Below, piece by piece: positions 1-9,080 of a stretch of DNA of 32,800 bases. The notes beneath the pieces are model-generated. The model was not told the DNA's origin. It saw only the letters and a program-made list of their open reading frames with translations, and did not search any database. Within the stretch, counting starts at the first letter, position 1. Every line of letters starts with the position of its first letter. Source of the DNA: Mucilaginibacter sp. (GTDB lineage Bacteria; Bacteroidota; Bacteroidia; Sphingobacteriales; Sphingobacteriaceae); the NCBI GenBank assembly GCA_025929405.1, contig JAICMD010000004.1:1-32800 (forward strand), read 5' to 3'. Made by a program: the position numbers and the translations under genes.

Positions 1-452
1 TAGACATTAACAACCCGCAGCGTGTTATCCGTGCACTGGAAGTTTTTGAAAGCACAGGGCAGCCTTTTTCATCATTCCGCAAAGCGAAAAAAAACACAAG
101 GCTATTTAACATCATTAAAATTGCGCTTGATATGCCGCGCGAACAGTTGTATAACCGTATTAACCAACGCGTAGACTTAATGATGCAACAGGGCTTAATA
201 GATGAGGTAAAAAGCCTTCTGCCCTATCGTGATTTAAATGCATTAAATACCGTAGGCTATACCGAATTGTTTGATTACCTGGATGGGAAAATATCTTTAG
301 AAAAAGCCGTTGATCAAATTAAACAAAACACCCGCCGTTTTGCCAAACGGCAACTAACCTGGTTCAGAAAAGATAAAGGCTTCCACTGGTTTGAAGCCAA
401 CGAAAGCCTTTATGAAAATGTGGTTAATTACTTGAAAAAAGAATTAGCGTAA
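1..452 (+). CDS. miaA: tRNA dimethylallyltransferase (MiaA), C-terminal part, 5' truncated by window edge
   Basis: Frame is open from nt 3 (DINNPQRVIRALEVFESTGQPFSSFRKAKK...) into the listed ORF 132-452 (MPREQLYNRINQRVDLMMQQGLIDEV...NTRRFAKRQLTWFRKD), which is characteristic MiaA sequence. Confidence 0.96.
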   Translation, partial: DINNPQRVIRALEVFESTGQPFSSFRKAKKNTRLFNIIKIALDMPREQLYNRINQRVDLMMQQGLIDEVKSLLPYRDLNALNTVGYTELFDYLDGKISLEKAVDQIKQNTRRFAKRQLTWFRKDKGFHWFEANESLYENVVNYLKKELA

Positions 453-508
453 AGACGCAATACATTGCGTCTCTAAATACCCACATTGAGACACAAGTAT
501 TGTGTCTC
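453..508. repeat. Tandem pair of short palindromes (REP-like), possibly a bidirectional terminator
   Basis: AGACGCAAT-AC-ATTGCGTCT (453-472) and GAGACACAA-GTA-TTGTGTCTC (488-508), both perfect 9-bp stems, between the convergent miaA and rmlA stops. Confidence 0.75.
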
Positions 509-513
509 TACAA

Positions 514-1374
514 TTATTTCAGCAGTTTTAATAAATACTGGCCATAGCCGCTTTTTATATATTTCTGTGCAATATCTTTAAGTTGTTGCTTGTTGATAAA
601 ACCCATTTTATAGGCAATCTCTTCAATACAGCCAATTTTGGTATCCTGGCGCTTTTCAATAACGCGCACAAACTCGCTGGCATCGCTTAATGAATCAAAG
701 GTACCGGTATCCAACCAGGCCGTGCCTCTGTCCATAACGCCTACCTGCAAGGTACCTTGTTCCAGATAATGCCTGTTTACGTCAGTAATTTCATATTCGC
801 CGCGTGGCGATGGCTTTAAATTTTTAGCAATTTCAATTACTTTGTTATCATAAAAATATAATCCCGGCACAGCAAAATTTGATTTTGGATGTTTAGGTTT
901 TTCTTCGATGGAAAGCGCTTTAAAATCTTCATCAAACTCAACCACGCCGTAGCGTTCAGGGTCGGCAACCGGGTAAGCAAATATGGCGGCGCCATCAATA
1001 TTATTAAAGCTTTGTATCAGTTTACTAAAGCCACTGCCATAAAAAATATTATCGCCCAAAATAAGCGCAGCCTTATCATTACCGATAAATTTTTCGCCAA
1101 TTACAAAAGCCTGGGCAAGTCCGTTTGGTTTTTCCTGTACCGCATACTCAAAATTACAGCCCAGGTCCTTGCCATCGCCCAATAAGCGCTTAAAGCTTTC
1201 ATTATCCTCGGGGGTAGTAATTATTAAAATGTCCTTAATATCTGCCAGCATCAATACCGACAAAGGGTAGTAAATCATGGGCTTATCATAAATAGGCATT
1301 AGCTGCTTACTTATGGCCCTGGTAATTGGGTATAAACGCGTACCGGAACCTCCGGCTAAAATAATTCCTTTCAT
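514..1374 (-). CDS. rfbA: Glucose-1-phosphate thymidylyltransferase
   Basis: [44 protein letters not shown] signature; 286 aa. Confidence 0.97.
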   Translation of the reverse strand: MKGIILAGGSGTRLYPITRAISKQLMPIYDKPMIYYPLSVLMLADIKDILIITTPEDNESFKRLLGDGKDLGCNFEYAVQEKPNGLAQAFVIGEKFIGNDKAALILGDNIFYGSGFSKLIQSFNNIDGAAIFAYPVADPERYGVVEFDEDFKALSIEEKPKHPKSNFAVPGLYFYDNKVIEIAKNLKPSPRGEYEITDVNRHYLEQGTLQVGVMDRGTAWLDTGTFDSLSDASEFVRVIEKRQDTKIGCIEEIAYKMGFINKQQLKDIAQKYIKSGYGQYLLKLLK

Positions 1375-1381
1375 AGTTATG

Positions 1382-2242
1382 TTATAGGTTTTGCAATCTG
1401 CTGATGCAGGTTATCAGGCTATCGCGCCAGTAAGGTATTTCGATATTAAATGTTTGTTTTGCTTTACTTTTATCCATTACTGAATAAGCCGGGCGGGTTG
1501 CTTTTGTAGGATATTCATCTGTACGGATAGGTATTGCTTTTACATAAGTGCCTGATATATCAAATATGGCCCGCGCAAAATCAAACCATGATGTTACCCC
1601 CTCGTTGCTGTAATGATAAGTACCATAAGCCTTGCTATCAACGCTGATGATATGTAAAATAAATTCTGCCAGATCAATAGCGTAAGTTGGGGTGCCTACC
1701 TGGTCCGCAATTATCCGCAACTCATCCCTTTCGGCCCCGAGCTTTAGCATGGTTTTGGCAAAATTATTGGCATATTCAGAATAAAGCCAACCTGTACGAA
1801 TAATAAAGTGTTGATTTAAAATAGCTGCTACAGCTTTTTCACCGTCCAACTTAGTTTGCCCATACACACTTATTGGTTCAGCCGCATCAGTCTCGATGCG
1901 TGGCGTAGATTTATCACCCTTAAATACAAAATCAGTTGATATATGTATCAATATGGCCCCGTGTTGTTTACACAAGTTTGCCAGGTTTTCGGCACCGGCA
2001 ACATTTACCCTGGCGGCTAAGTCGGTTTCTTCTTCAGCCTTGTCAACCGCGGTATACGCAGCGCAATTGATGGCATAAACCGGTTTATATTTTTTAAAAA
2101 CCTGTTGTAAAACATCGATATCCAAAATATTAGCTTCAGCTTCTTCAGGAAAAACAATGTCAGATATCTGTTTTGAAGCCGCTACATTTTTAATGCACTG
2201 CCCTAACTGGCCGGAAGCCCCAAAAACTATTATTTTGCTCAT
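1382..2242 (-). CDS. rfbD: dTDP-4-dehydrorhamnose reductase (RmlD)
   Basis: [19 protein letters not shown]...[17 protein letters not shown]...STDFVFKG...YGQTKLDGE. The listed ORF starts at 2266, but the internal Met at 2242 directly before the Rossmann motif is the more likely start. Confidence 0.93.
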   Translation of the reverse strand: MSKIIVFGASGQLGQCIKNVAASKQISDIVFPEEAEANILDIDVLQQVFKKYKPVYAINCAAYTAVDKAEEETDLAARVNVAGAENLANLCKQHGAILIHISTDFVFKGDKSTPRIETDAAEPISVYGQTKLDGEKAVAAILNQHFIIRTGWLYSEYANNFAKTMLKLGAERDELRIIADQVGTPTYAIDLAEFILHIISVDSKAYGTYHYSNEGVTSWFDFARAIFDISGTYVKAIPIRTDEYPTKATRPAYSVMDKSKAKQTFNIEIPYWRDSLITCISRLQNL

Positions 2243-2359
2243 TAATATTATAAATAACAGCGACAAAGATGTTTACAAAATCTCAATTAAGAAATTTTAA
2301 TGTCAAATAAAATATTGCAGCATTTATGCTAATTTCAATTCATACCCAATTAAATAATA

Positions 2360-2367
2360 TAAATTTG
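2360..2367 (+). promoter_or_regulatory. Candidate Bacteroidota -7 element TAAATTTG
   Basis: Matches the TAnnTTTG consensus about 20 nt upstream of the 2387 ATG; no clear -33 TTTG box seen. Confidence 0.4.
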
Positions 2368-2386
2368 GCGTTAAACGTTATTATCA

Positions 2387-3313
2387 ATGCCTAAGGCTGT
2401 AGCATTAATATTACTTAACTGGAATACCCCAATACATACAGCTAATTGTATTGCTTCGGTAAAGCAATTTTGTGACGCTAACTTGTTTGATATTATTGTG
2501 GCTGATAATGGCTCAACCGATAATTCTTTATCCCTGCTAAAAAACCAATTCCCTGATGTTATTTATATTGAAAATGGGGAGAACCTGGGTTTCGCCGAAG
2601 GCAATAACCGGGCCTTAAATTATAGCATAGCCGAAGGTTATAAATATTCATTAGTGATGAATACCGATACGCTGGTTGATGAGGATATTGTTTCAAAACT
2701 TTTAAATCATTTAAATGCTCATCCTGAAGCGGCGGCGGTACAACCTGCCATCTACTGGATGCATAATAAAAGCAGGATTTGGAACGGTCGCGGGCGATTT
2801 AATAAATTATCAGGCTCAATTGTGTTTGATACCCACATACCGGATGCAACCCACATTAATAACTATGAAATTGCCGAATGCGCTACCGGCTGCTGTATGC
2901 TAATCAGAAATGCAGCCTTAGTCCAAAGCGGTCTTTTTAACAAACGTTTCTTTTTATATTATGAGGATGTAGATCTATCCTTCCGGCTGCGCAGGGCAGG
3001 ATTTGAAATTCATTATTTGCCATCGTGCAAAATGTACCATGAGGCAGGCGTATCGGCCAAAGTATCGGCACCAAAAAAAGAAGGGAATTTAAGCCCGGTT
3101 ATTCACTATTATGTATCCCGCAATCATATCTGGTTTCTTCGCCGCTATGCTCCTTCTCTTTTATACCCGTTCAACTTGCTTTATAATGGATCATATTATA
3201 CTGCTTTATTATTTTACTTTTTAATAAGGGGCAGAAATAAAAAAGCAGTTTTTTTATTAAAAGGCTTAAAAGAAGGGCTTTGCACCCCCCTGAATGTAAT
3301 TTGGCCCGAGTGA
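2387..3313 (+). CDS. Glycosyltransferase family 2 (rhamnosyltransferase-like)
   Basis: VALILLNWNTPIHTANCIASV...IIVADNGSTDNSLSLL...NLGFAEGNNRAL...MNTDTLVD...FFLYYEDVDLSFRLRRAGFEI. Confidence 0.92.
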   Translation: MPKAVALILLNWNTPIHTANCIASVKQFCDANLFDIIVADNGSTDNSLSLLKNQFPDVIYIENGENLGFAEGNNRALNYSIAEGYKYSLVMNTDTLVDEDIVSKLLNHLNAHPEAAAVQPAIYWMHNKSRIWNGRGRFNKLSGSIVFDTHIPDATHINNYEIAECATGCCMLIRNAALVQSGLFNKRFFLYYEDVDLSFRLRRAGFEIHYLPSCKMYHEAGVSAKVSAPKKEGNLSPVIHYYVSRNHIWFLRRYAPSLLYPFNLLYNGSYYTALLFYFLIRGRNKKAVFLLKGLKEGLCTPLNVIWPE

Positions 3314-3426
3314 TTAATTTACAAACCTCTTAACTTCTCTTATTAATATCTATTTATTATCACTTTAGGCATAATTTCCGCTAAAAAAACTAATTTGGTG
3401 CCTAAATAACCAGCACTATCCAAAGG

Positions 3427-4818
3427 ATGTTCATTTTCCCACTTGTTTATATTGCATCATTTGTATTAGCGGTAAGGGATATTTTAAAAGATAACAGGCA
3501 AGGCATTCTTACCTTTTTAATTTTTGGCCTGTCTATCTATACCACGGCAATGTCTGTAGCATTTATGCTGGGGTTAAAAAGCTTTATCCCTTTTTTTCAG
3601 TTTTTCAAAGAAATTCTGGTATTGGGTGTGCTTATATTGAATATTATAAGTTTGCGGTACCGCCCCAGGTTGCATTTAATTGATTACGCCATACTGGCGT
3701 TTTTAGCATATACTTTTTTATACGTAGTACTTCCCATTGGCGAACAAAGCTTTGTTAACAGGCTCATCGCCTTTAAAAGCACATCCTTTTACATATTATT
3801 ATATTTTGTGGGGAGGCTATTTAACCCAAAGGATATTTATGTAAATAAATATTTTAAATACATAGTTGTATTAACTATAGCTGCCGGGGCCGTTACGTTG
3901 GTAGAAGTATTGATGGGCCAGCAATTGCAAACCATAACGGGTTATGCTGATTATAGTTATTACTTTTTCAATTTTGAGCCAAGCGGCATGTTTGGTTTAA
4001 GTACAACTTTTGAATCAGACGGCGGGTACAGGCGTTTTGCCAGCTTTTTTGCCAACCCGCTTGAACATGCTGCCGCCACCTTGTTAGCTTTAGCAGTTAT
4101 AGCCGCTTTGTATACCCGCGACAATAACAAGTTTAAACCTGACAGTGCAGGATTATGTGCTTTAGGTGCATCCTTAATCTCCATTATTTTTGCCTTATCG
4201 CGGGCACCTTTAGTCAGCTATTTTTTAATTATATACGTTTACGCGCTTATCACCAAAAAAAAATATATAACCCATACTATCCATGCAGGTATTGGCATTG
4301 CTGCCTTATACGTTGTTTACCTGTTAACCCGGTTTGAAAATAATTACTCGGGTTTGGTTGCCGTAGTGGTAAACACGCTGGATTTTACCAATCCCTCAAG
4401 CGTTGGGCACATTGTGGAGTGGGTTGCCGGCATTACTGCCATGATTGAAAAACCGTTGGGTTTAGGGCTTGGCTCATCCGGCCGCGTAGGCGGAACGTTA
4501 GGAGAAACTACCGGGGGCGAAAACCAATTTATTATTATTGGTGTTCAAGCCGGTATAATTGCCTTATTTTTATACCTGGCAGTTTATATTATGATAATTA
4601 AAACCTGTTTAAAATGGCTACCTAAATTAAAAGGAAAAGAGCGACAGGTATGCATGGCTGTTTTATTAATAAAAATTGGCTTTCTTATCCCCTCGTTAAC
4701 GTCCGAGGTTGAATCATCATCCTATATATCATATATGGAATGGTTTTTTACCGGATTTTTAATAAGTATTATTATGCAACCAAAACTACCAGTAATTACG
4801 CCTGCGTATGTTGATTGA
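3427..4818 (+). CDS. Multi-TM O-antigen ligase/polymerase-like protein (candidate Wzy)
   Basis: 463 aa, strongly hydrophobic with many predicted TM stretches; the late conserved region (GLGLGSSGRVGGTLGETTGGENQFIIIGVQAGIIALFLYLAVY) resembles O-antigen ligase/Wzy proteins; sits in a sugar-assembly operon. Confidence 0.75.
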   Translation: MFIFPLVYIASFVLAVRDILKDNRQGILTFLIFGLSIYTTAMSVAFMLGLKSFIPFFQFFKEILVLGVLILNIISLRYRPRLHLIDYAILAFLAYTFLYVVLPIGEQSFVNRLIAFKSTSFYILLYFVGRLFNPKDIYVNKYFKYIVVLTIAAGAVTLVEVLMGQQLQTITGYADYSYYFFNFEPSGMFGLSTTFESDGGYRRFASFFANPLEHAAATLLALAVIAALYTRDNNKFKPDSAGLCALGASLISIIFALSRAPLVSYFLIIYVYALITKKKYITHTIHAGIGIAALYVVYLLTRFENNYSGLVAVVVNTLDFTNPSSVGHIVEWVAGITAMIEKPLGLGLGSSGRVGGTLGETTGGENQFIIIGVQAGIIALFLYLAVYIMIIKTCLKWLPKLKGKERQVCMAVLLIKIGFLIPSLTSEVESSSYISYMEWFFTGFLISIIMQPKLPVITPAYVD

Positions 4819-5524
4819 AAAACTGATAAGAAAATTAAAAAATGATCCCGACTATAAATGGGATAGCGCTTATACAGTTACAGATCTGTTTTTGATAAGC
4901 ATGCACAGGGCTATGCAGGTGGCAAGAGGTCTTTGTATTAAGCCGTTCTTGAAAAAATCAACAGGGTTGCTATTTATAGGCTCAAATGTAAAAGTGCGGC
5001 ATGGTTATCAATTATCAGTAGGCAGGAATTTAATTTTGGAAGATAATGTAAGTATTAACGCACTTTCGGCAAATGGCATTCAACTGGGCGACCAAGTTTC
5101 TATCGCCCGCGATTCGATATTATTTTGCACAGGGGTAATAGCCCAAAAAGGCACAGGAATTACTATAGGCGACAGAACCGGCATTAGTGCCAGGGCGTAC
5201 TTTGCCGGACAAGGTGGCATTATAATTGGCAGCGACGTAATTATGGGGCCAAACGTCCAGATTTTTTCAGAAAATCATAATTTTTCTGACCTTAACCTAA
5301 CCATCAAAGCCCAAGGAGTAACCAAACAATCAGTAACTATTGGCAATAATTGCTGGATTGGCGCAGGTGCAACAATTTTAGCCGGAGTAACCATTGGCAA
5401 TGGTTGTGTAATTGCAGCAGGCAGTGTGGTAAATAAATCGTTTCCTGAAAATTCTATTATTGGGGGTGTGCCTGCAAAAGTTATTAAAAATCGTGCAGGC
5501 ATAATACAAACATCTACAGATTAA
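4808..5524 (+). CDS. Left-handed beta-helix acyltransferase (hexapeptide repeat)
   Basis: Hexapeptide repeats IGSDVIMGPNVQIFSENHNFSD...VTIGNNCWIGAGATILAGVTIGNGCVIAAGSVVNKSFPENSIIGGVPAKVIK; overlaps the upstream stop by 11 nt. Confidence 0.92.
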   Translation: MLIEKLIRKLKNDPDYKWDSAYTVTDLFLISMHRAMQVARGLCIKPFLKKSTGLLFIGSNVKVRHGYQLSVGRNLILEDNVSINALSANGIQLGDQVSIARDSILFCTGVIAQKGTGITIGDRTGISARAYFAGQGGIIIGSDVIMGPNVQIFSENHNFSDLNLTIKAQGVTKQSVTIGNNCWIGAGATILAGVTIGNGCVIAAGSVVNKSFPENSIIGGVPAKVIKNRAGIIQTSTD

Positions 5525-5527
5525 AAA

Positions 5528-6658
5528 GTGATGAATGCAAAACCGCTTGTTGTTGGTGTTGACGTACGGGAATTAAAAAAAGCAAGAACCGGCATTCAAA
5601 CTTTTTTAGCAGAGGTATGTAAGGCGTTTAATGCCATAGAAAACGACAACCTAAAATTTCATTTTTTAGATACCAGTTTGCCGGTATATAGTGGGAAAAA
5701 TAAAATGCTTACCATGCTTGAGCATTTAATGTATCAATTATGGAAACAACTGGCACTACCGCTAAAAGCATGGTCAAAAAAGTGCGATATAGTTTTTTGT
5801 GCTGATAATTGTGTGCCTTACATTCATTTGGGGTACAAAACAATTTTTTTCATACACGATGCTTTTTGTTTTGAATCGCCGCAGCACTATGGTAAGCTAT
5901 GGTTATGGGTGTATAAAAATACGGCTGTACCGGGAGCTAAAAGATCGCCCTATGTGATTACGCCGACTAATTACAGTAAAAAACAAATTGCTCATTATAT
6001 GGGGCTTAATCCTGATAAAATAGTTGTTGTACCGGAAGGGCCTAAAACAATAATTCCCAATAACAGTACGGCCAACATTTTAAATTTATTACCTATTACC
6101 AAAGGCAACTATATTTTGCATGTGGGCGCAATGTTTAAACGCAAAAATATTGTTTCGCTTATAAAGGCTTTCGGTATAATAAAAAAGCAGGGAAATAATC
6201 CGGATTTAAAACTGGTATTGGCCGGGCCATTTGTGTCAAATAAATATGAGAACGATTATCAGCTAATAGCAGATACCATTACAAGCAATAATGTTAAAGA
6301 TGATGTAATTATTACCGGTTTTTTAAGTGATGCGGAAATTGGGCAGTTATATGATAATGCCTTAATGTATGTTTTCCCGTCAACCAACGAAGGGTTTGGC
6401 TTACCTATCTTGGAAGCATTTGAGCATGGCGTACCTGTTATTGTATCAAACAACACCTGCCTGCCCGAAGTTGGTGGTGATGCAGTTTTACAGTTTGACC
6501 CTTATAATATTGATGAGTTGGTTGAAAAAATTAATATGGTACTTAATAACTCCGATTTACGGAATGATATGATAAAAAAAGGCAACATCAGGCTAAAAGA
6601 GTTTACCTGGAAACGTACAGCGCGCGAAATTGTGGACGTTTTCAGGAAAGCAGTTTAA
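5528..6658 (+). CDS. Glycosyltransferase family 4 (GT-B)
   Basis: HVGAMFKRKNIVSLIKAF...LVLAGPF...IITGFLSDAEIGQLYDNALMYVFPSTNEGFGLPILEAFEHGVPVIVSN. Confidence 0.92.
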   Translation: MMNAKPLVVGVDVRELKKARTGIQTFLAEVCKAFNAIENDNLKFHFLDTSLPVYSGKNKMLTMLEHLMYQLWKQLALPLKAWSKKCDIVFCADNCVPYIHLGYKTIFFIHDAFCFESPQHYGKLWLWVYKNTAVPGAKRSPYVITPTNYSKKQIAHYMGLNPDKIVVVPEGPKTIIPNNSTANILNLLPITKGNYILHVGAMFKRKNIVSLIKAFGIIKKQGNNPDLKLVLAGPFVSNKYENDYQLIADTITSNNVKDDVIITGFLSDAEIGQLYDNALMYVFPSTNEGFGLPILEAFEHGVPVIVSNNTCLPEVGGDAVLQFDPYNIDELVEKINMVLNNSDLRNDMIKKGNIRLKEFTWKRTAREIVDVFRKAV

Positions 6659-7761
6659 GCATTAGCAAAAACTTCAACATGTTCATCAGCTACCACCTCC
6701 CAATTAAATACGCTTAAAGCGCGTTGTTGAGCTTTTTGTGCGAGCGCAAGCATTTCATCATAATTATCCTCGCAAAAGTTTATTTCTTCCGTTAATGATG
6801 CAACGTTTCCTTTTTTGAATTTCCGGGCGGTATCTAATACGGCGTATTCGTTTTCTTCAATATCGCTTACAATAAGCGGTACATTTAAACCCATAACCGT
6901 AAGAACAACCGGCGAAAGCCCCTCAACGTCTGATGGTTGTATGTAACAGTAGGCATTAACCATTAACGCATTAACTTCATTGCCATAAACATATCCCGGA
7001 AAAATTATATTGCCGCCCTTAGCCATATCCATTATCTGTTTTTCATAAGGCGATGGATTGGGCGAGCCGCCTATTAAAACAAGCTTTTTAGCTGATTTTG
7101 AATTTTTAAATGCAGGTATTAAATAATGTAAACCTTTGTCGGGTATAAAACGGCCCACAAATAAATAATAGCCGCCTTTCTCAAGCCCGTATTTTGCTAA
7201 AACGTCTTCTCCCCCATTTATTTCCTCTACTTCACTGCCAAAAGGTATAAACTTAAATTGCTTATTAAATTTTTCTTCAAACAGCTTTTTAGATATTACA
7301 TTATCAAATATTACTTCGTTAGGTAAGTAGGCCGTAACAAATGAGGATAGCCGTAAATATAATTTACCGTACCAGGGCCATTTATCGCGTTTCCAATCAA
7401 CACCATCCTGGCTAATAAATACCTTTTTGCCAAACAAGCGTAATGGCAAGGCCCATATACTGTTGCCGCCGTTTTGTATATGCACAACATCGGCAGTATT
7501 ATTAAAAATAATATCAAACGTACATTTAAAGGAATGCAACAGGGTATCAAATCCCTTTATGGAAGTGGTTTTAAAGGTTTTTATTTTTACGCCTTTATAA
7601 TCTGTAGCATCAACAAAAACATCGGGATATTGCCTGTTATAAGCAACAACGGTGTGGCCGCGTTTAACAAGCCGCGGAAACAGCTCTAAAGCAAATTTGT
7701 CGGCCCCGGCCGAACCTTTTGCCAAAGGGATGGACCGGAAACCAAAAGCAGCAATACGCAT
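6655..7761 (-). CDS. Glycosyltransferase family 4 (GT-B)
   Basis: MRIAAFGFRSIPLAKGSAGADKFALELFPRLVKRGHTVVAYNRQ...FVGRFIPDKGLHYLIPAFK...YCYIQPSDVEGLSPVVLTVMGLNVPLIVSD. Confidence 0.9.
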   Translation of the reverse strand: MRIAAFGFRSIPLAKGSAGADKFALELFPRLVKRGHTVVAYNRQYPDVFVDATDYKGVKIKTFKTTSIKGFDTLLHSFKCTFDIIFNNTADVVHIQNGGNSIWALPLRLFGKKVFISQDGVDWKRDKWPWYGKLYLRLSSFVTAYLPNEVIFDNVISKKLFEEKFNKQFKFIPFGSEVEEINGGEDVLAKYGLEKGGYYLFVGRFIPDKGLHYLIPAFKNSKSAKKLVLIGGSPNPSPYEKQIMDMAKGGNIIFPGYVYGNEVNALMVNAYCYIQPSDVEGLSPVVLTVMGLNVPLIVSDIEENEYAVLDTARKFKKGNVASLTEEINFCEDNYDEMLALAQKAQQRALSVFNWEVVADEHVEVFANA

Positions 7762-7773
7762 TATTTGAAAATA

Positions 7774-8721
7774 TTATTCAAGCGTAAATATATCTTCTTT
7801 TACAATTGATATATTTTTCTCTTTCAAATAATCTGTATAATAATCGTTAATATATTCTTTTAGCGCAATTTTCCAGTCGCGCATAATGTTCATATTTCTT
7901 AACTCAAGCTTCCGGTTAATCAGTCGCTCTGACGGAGGCCGCGGAGCAAAATAAGTATCTTTAAAGTAGTTGGACGATACTTCGTTAAACACAACCTCAT
8001 CCTTTAGTCCCAGTATTTCAACCAGTTCCTCGGCTACTTCGCGCCTGCTTGTTTCGCCATTACAAACCAGGTTATAAAGGCCCCAGTATTCACGCTCAAT
8101 AATCAGTTTTACGTTCTTAGCAAAATCAACGGTAAATGTTGGGGTACCGTCTTTATCATTAACAATATGCAACTCGCGCTTTCCATCCGCCAATTGCTTA
8201 ATAATTTTATTTATAAATTTTTTGTCTTTATACGGGCCGCCACCCATCATCCATCCCGCACGGCATATTACATAGCGACCGGCATTTTCGCGCACATAAC
8301 GTTCGCCCATATATTTTGAACGCGCATAATGACCAAGCGGATTTGGTTCGTCCCAGTCATCATAAAAATCCTTCGTGCCATCAAATATACCTGCAGTACT
8401 GATGTACAGCAACGGGACATTTAACTTATTGGCAATAAAAACTGCGTTTTCAACAGCAGTAGTATTGGTTAGATAGGTGTCTTCTAAATTTAATTCACAA
8501 AATTCAAGATCAGTATACGCACCTAAATGAAATAAATAGTCAGGATTAAAATCCTCTACATCCTTTTTATATTTCTCAAAATCCCGAAAATCTAAAAAGC
8601 TTAACCATTTTTCGTTTACATCCTTATCTGTACATTTAATTTCATAGTCATCTTTAAATATGCGATAGAAAGCTTCACCCAGCATTCCACCTGCGCCAGC
8701 AATGTAAATTTTTTTCTTCAT
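7774..8721 (-). CDS. RmlD-like NAD(P)-dependent sugar reductase/epimerase (SDR)
   Basis: MKKKIYIAGAGGMLGEAFYRIF...DYLFHLGAYTDLEFCE...YISTAGIFDGTKDFY...GHYARSKYMGERYV; extended SDR with a YxxxK motif. Confidence 0.85.
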   Translation of the reverse strand: MKKKIYIAGAGGMLGEAFYRIFKDDYEIKCTDKDVNEKWLSFLDFRDFEKYKKDVEDFNPDYLFHLGAYTDLEFCELNLEDTYLTNTTAVENAVFIANKLNVPLLYISTAGIFDGTKDFYDDWDEPNPLGHYARSKYMGERYVRENAGRYVICRAGWMMGGGPYKDKKFINKIIKQLADGKRELHIVNDKDGTPTFTVDFAKNVKLIIEREYWGLYNLVCNGETSRREVAEELVEILGLKDEVVFNEVSSNYFKDTYFAPRPPSERLINRKLELRNMNIMRDWKIALKEYINDYYTDYLKEKNISIVKEDIFTLE

Positions 8722-8806
8722 ATTAAAGTTAGAGCCTTAATGGCAAAACCGGTAGAGGTTTTATAATGACCTGTTTATATCACAAATACAATTTAGCCAT
8801 CGTTGT

Positions 8807-8814
8807 CAAAAGTA
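8807..8814 (-). promoter_or_regulatory. Candidate -7 element TACTTTTG for the minus-strand RmlD-like gene
   Basis: Plus-strand CAAAAGTA is TACTTTTG on the minus strand, about 86 nt upstream of the 8721 start; matches TAnnTTTG. Confidence 0.3.
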
Positions 8815-9080
8815 ACATTTTTTGGCCTAAATTGAATTATTGTGCCAAAAACAATGCATTTTTTTCAATATACTTTTATAAGTAGTATAAAAACTAATTG
8901 AATCAGTTTGGCCAAAAATAAAAAACTGATAATTTTTTAAGTATTAAAAATATTTAGGTTATTGCGTAGTATTACTTGTTGCCATATATATTATTTAATT
9001 ATGCAATATTAACAAATACAATCAATTTTGGTTTTTGTTTGCTTAAAATTTAACCCTGTTAAACTAATATTTAATTATAA

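Noticed and set aside
889-1185. 98-aa antisense ORF opposite rfbA
   Set aside because: Fully inside rfbA; no support as a protein.
9030-9080. TTTG-rich stretch upstream of the GT4 at 9081 as a promoter
   Set aside because: TTTG boxes are present but no TAnnTTTG at proper spacing; AT-rich background makes chance matches likely.
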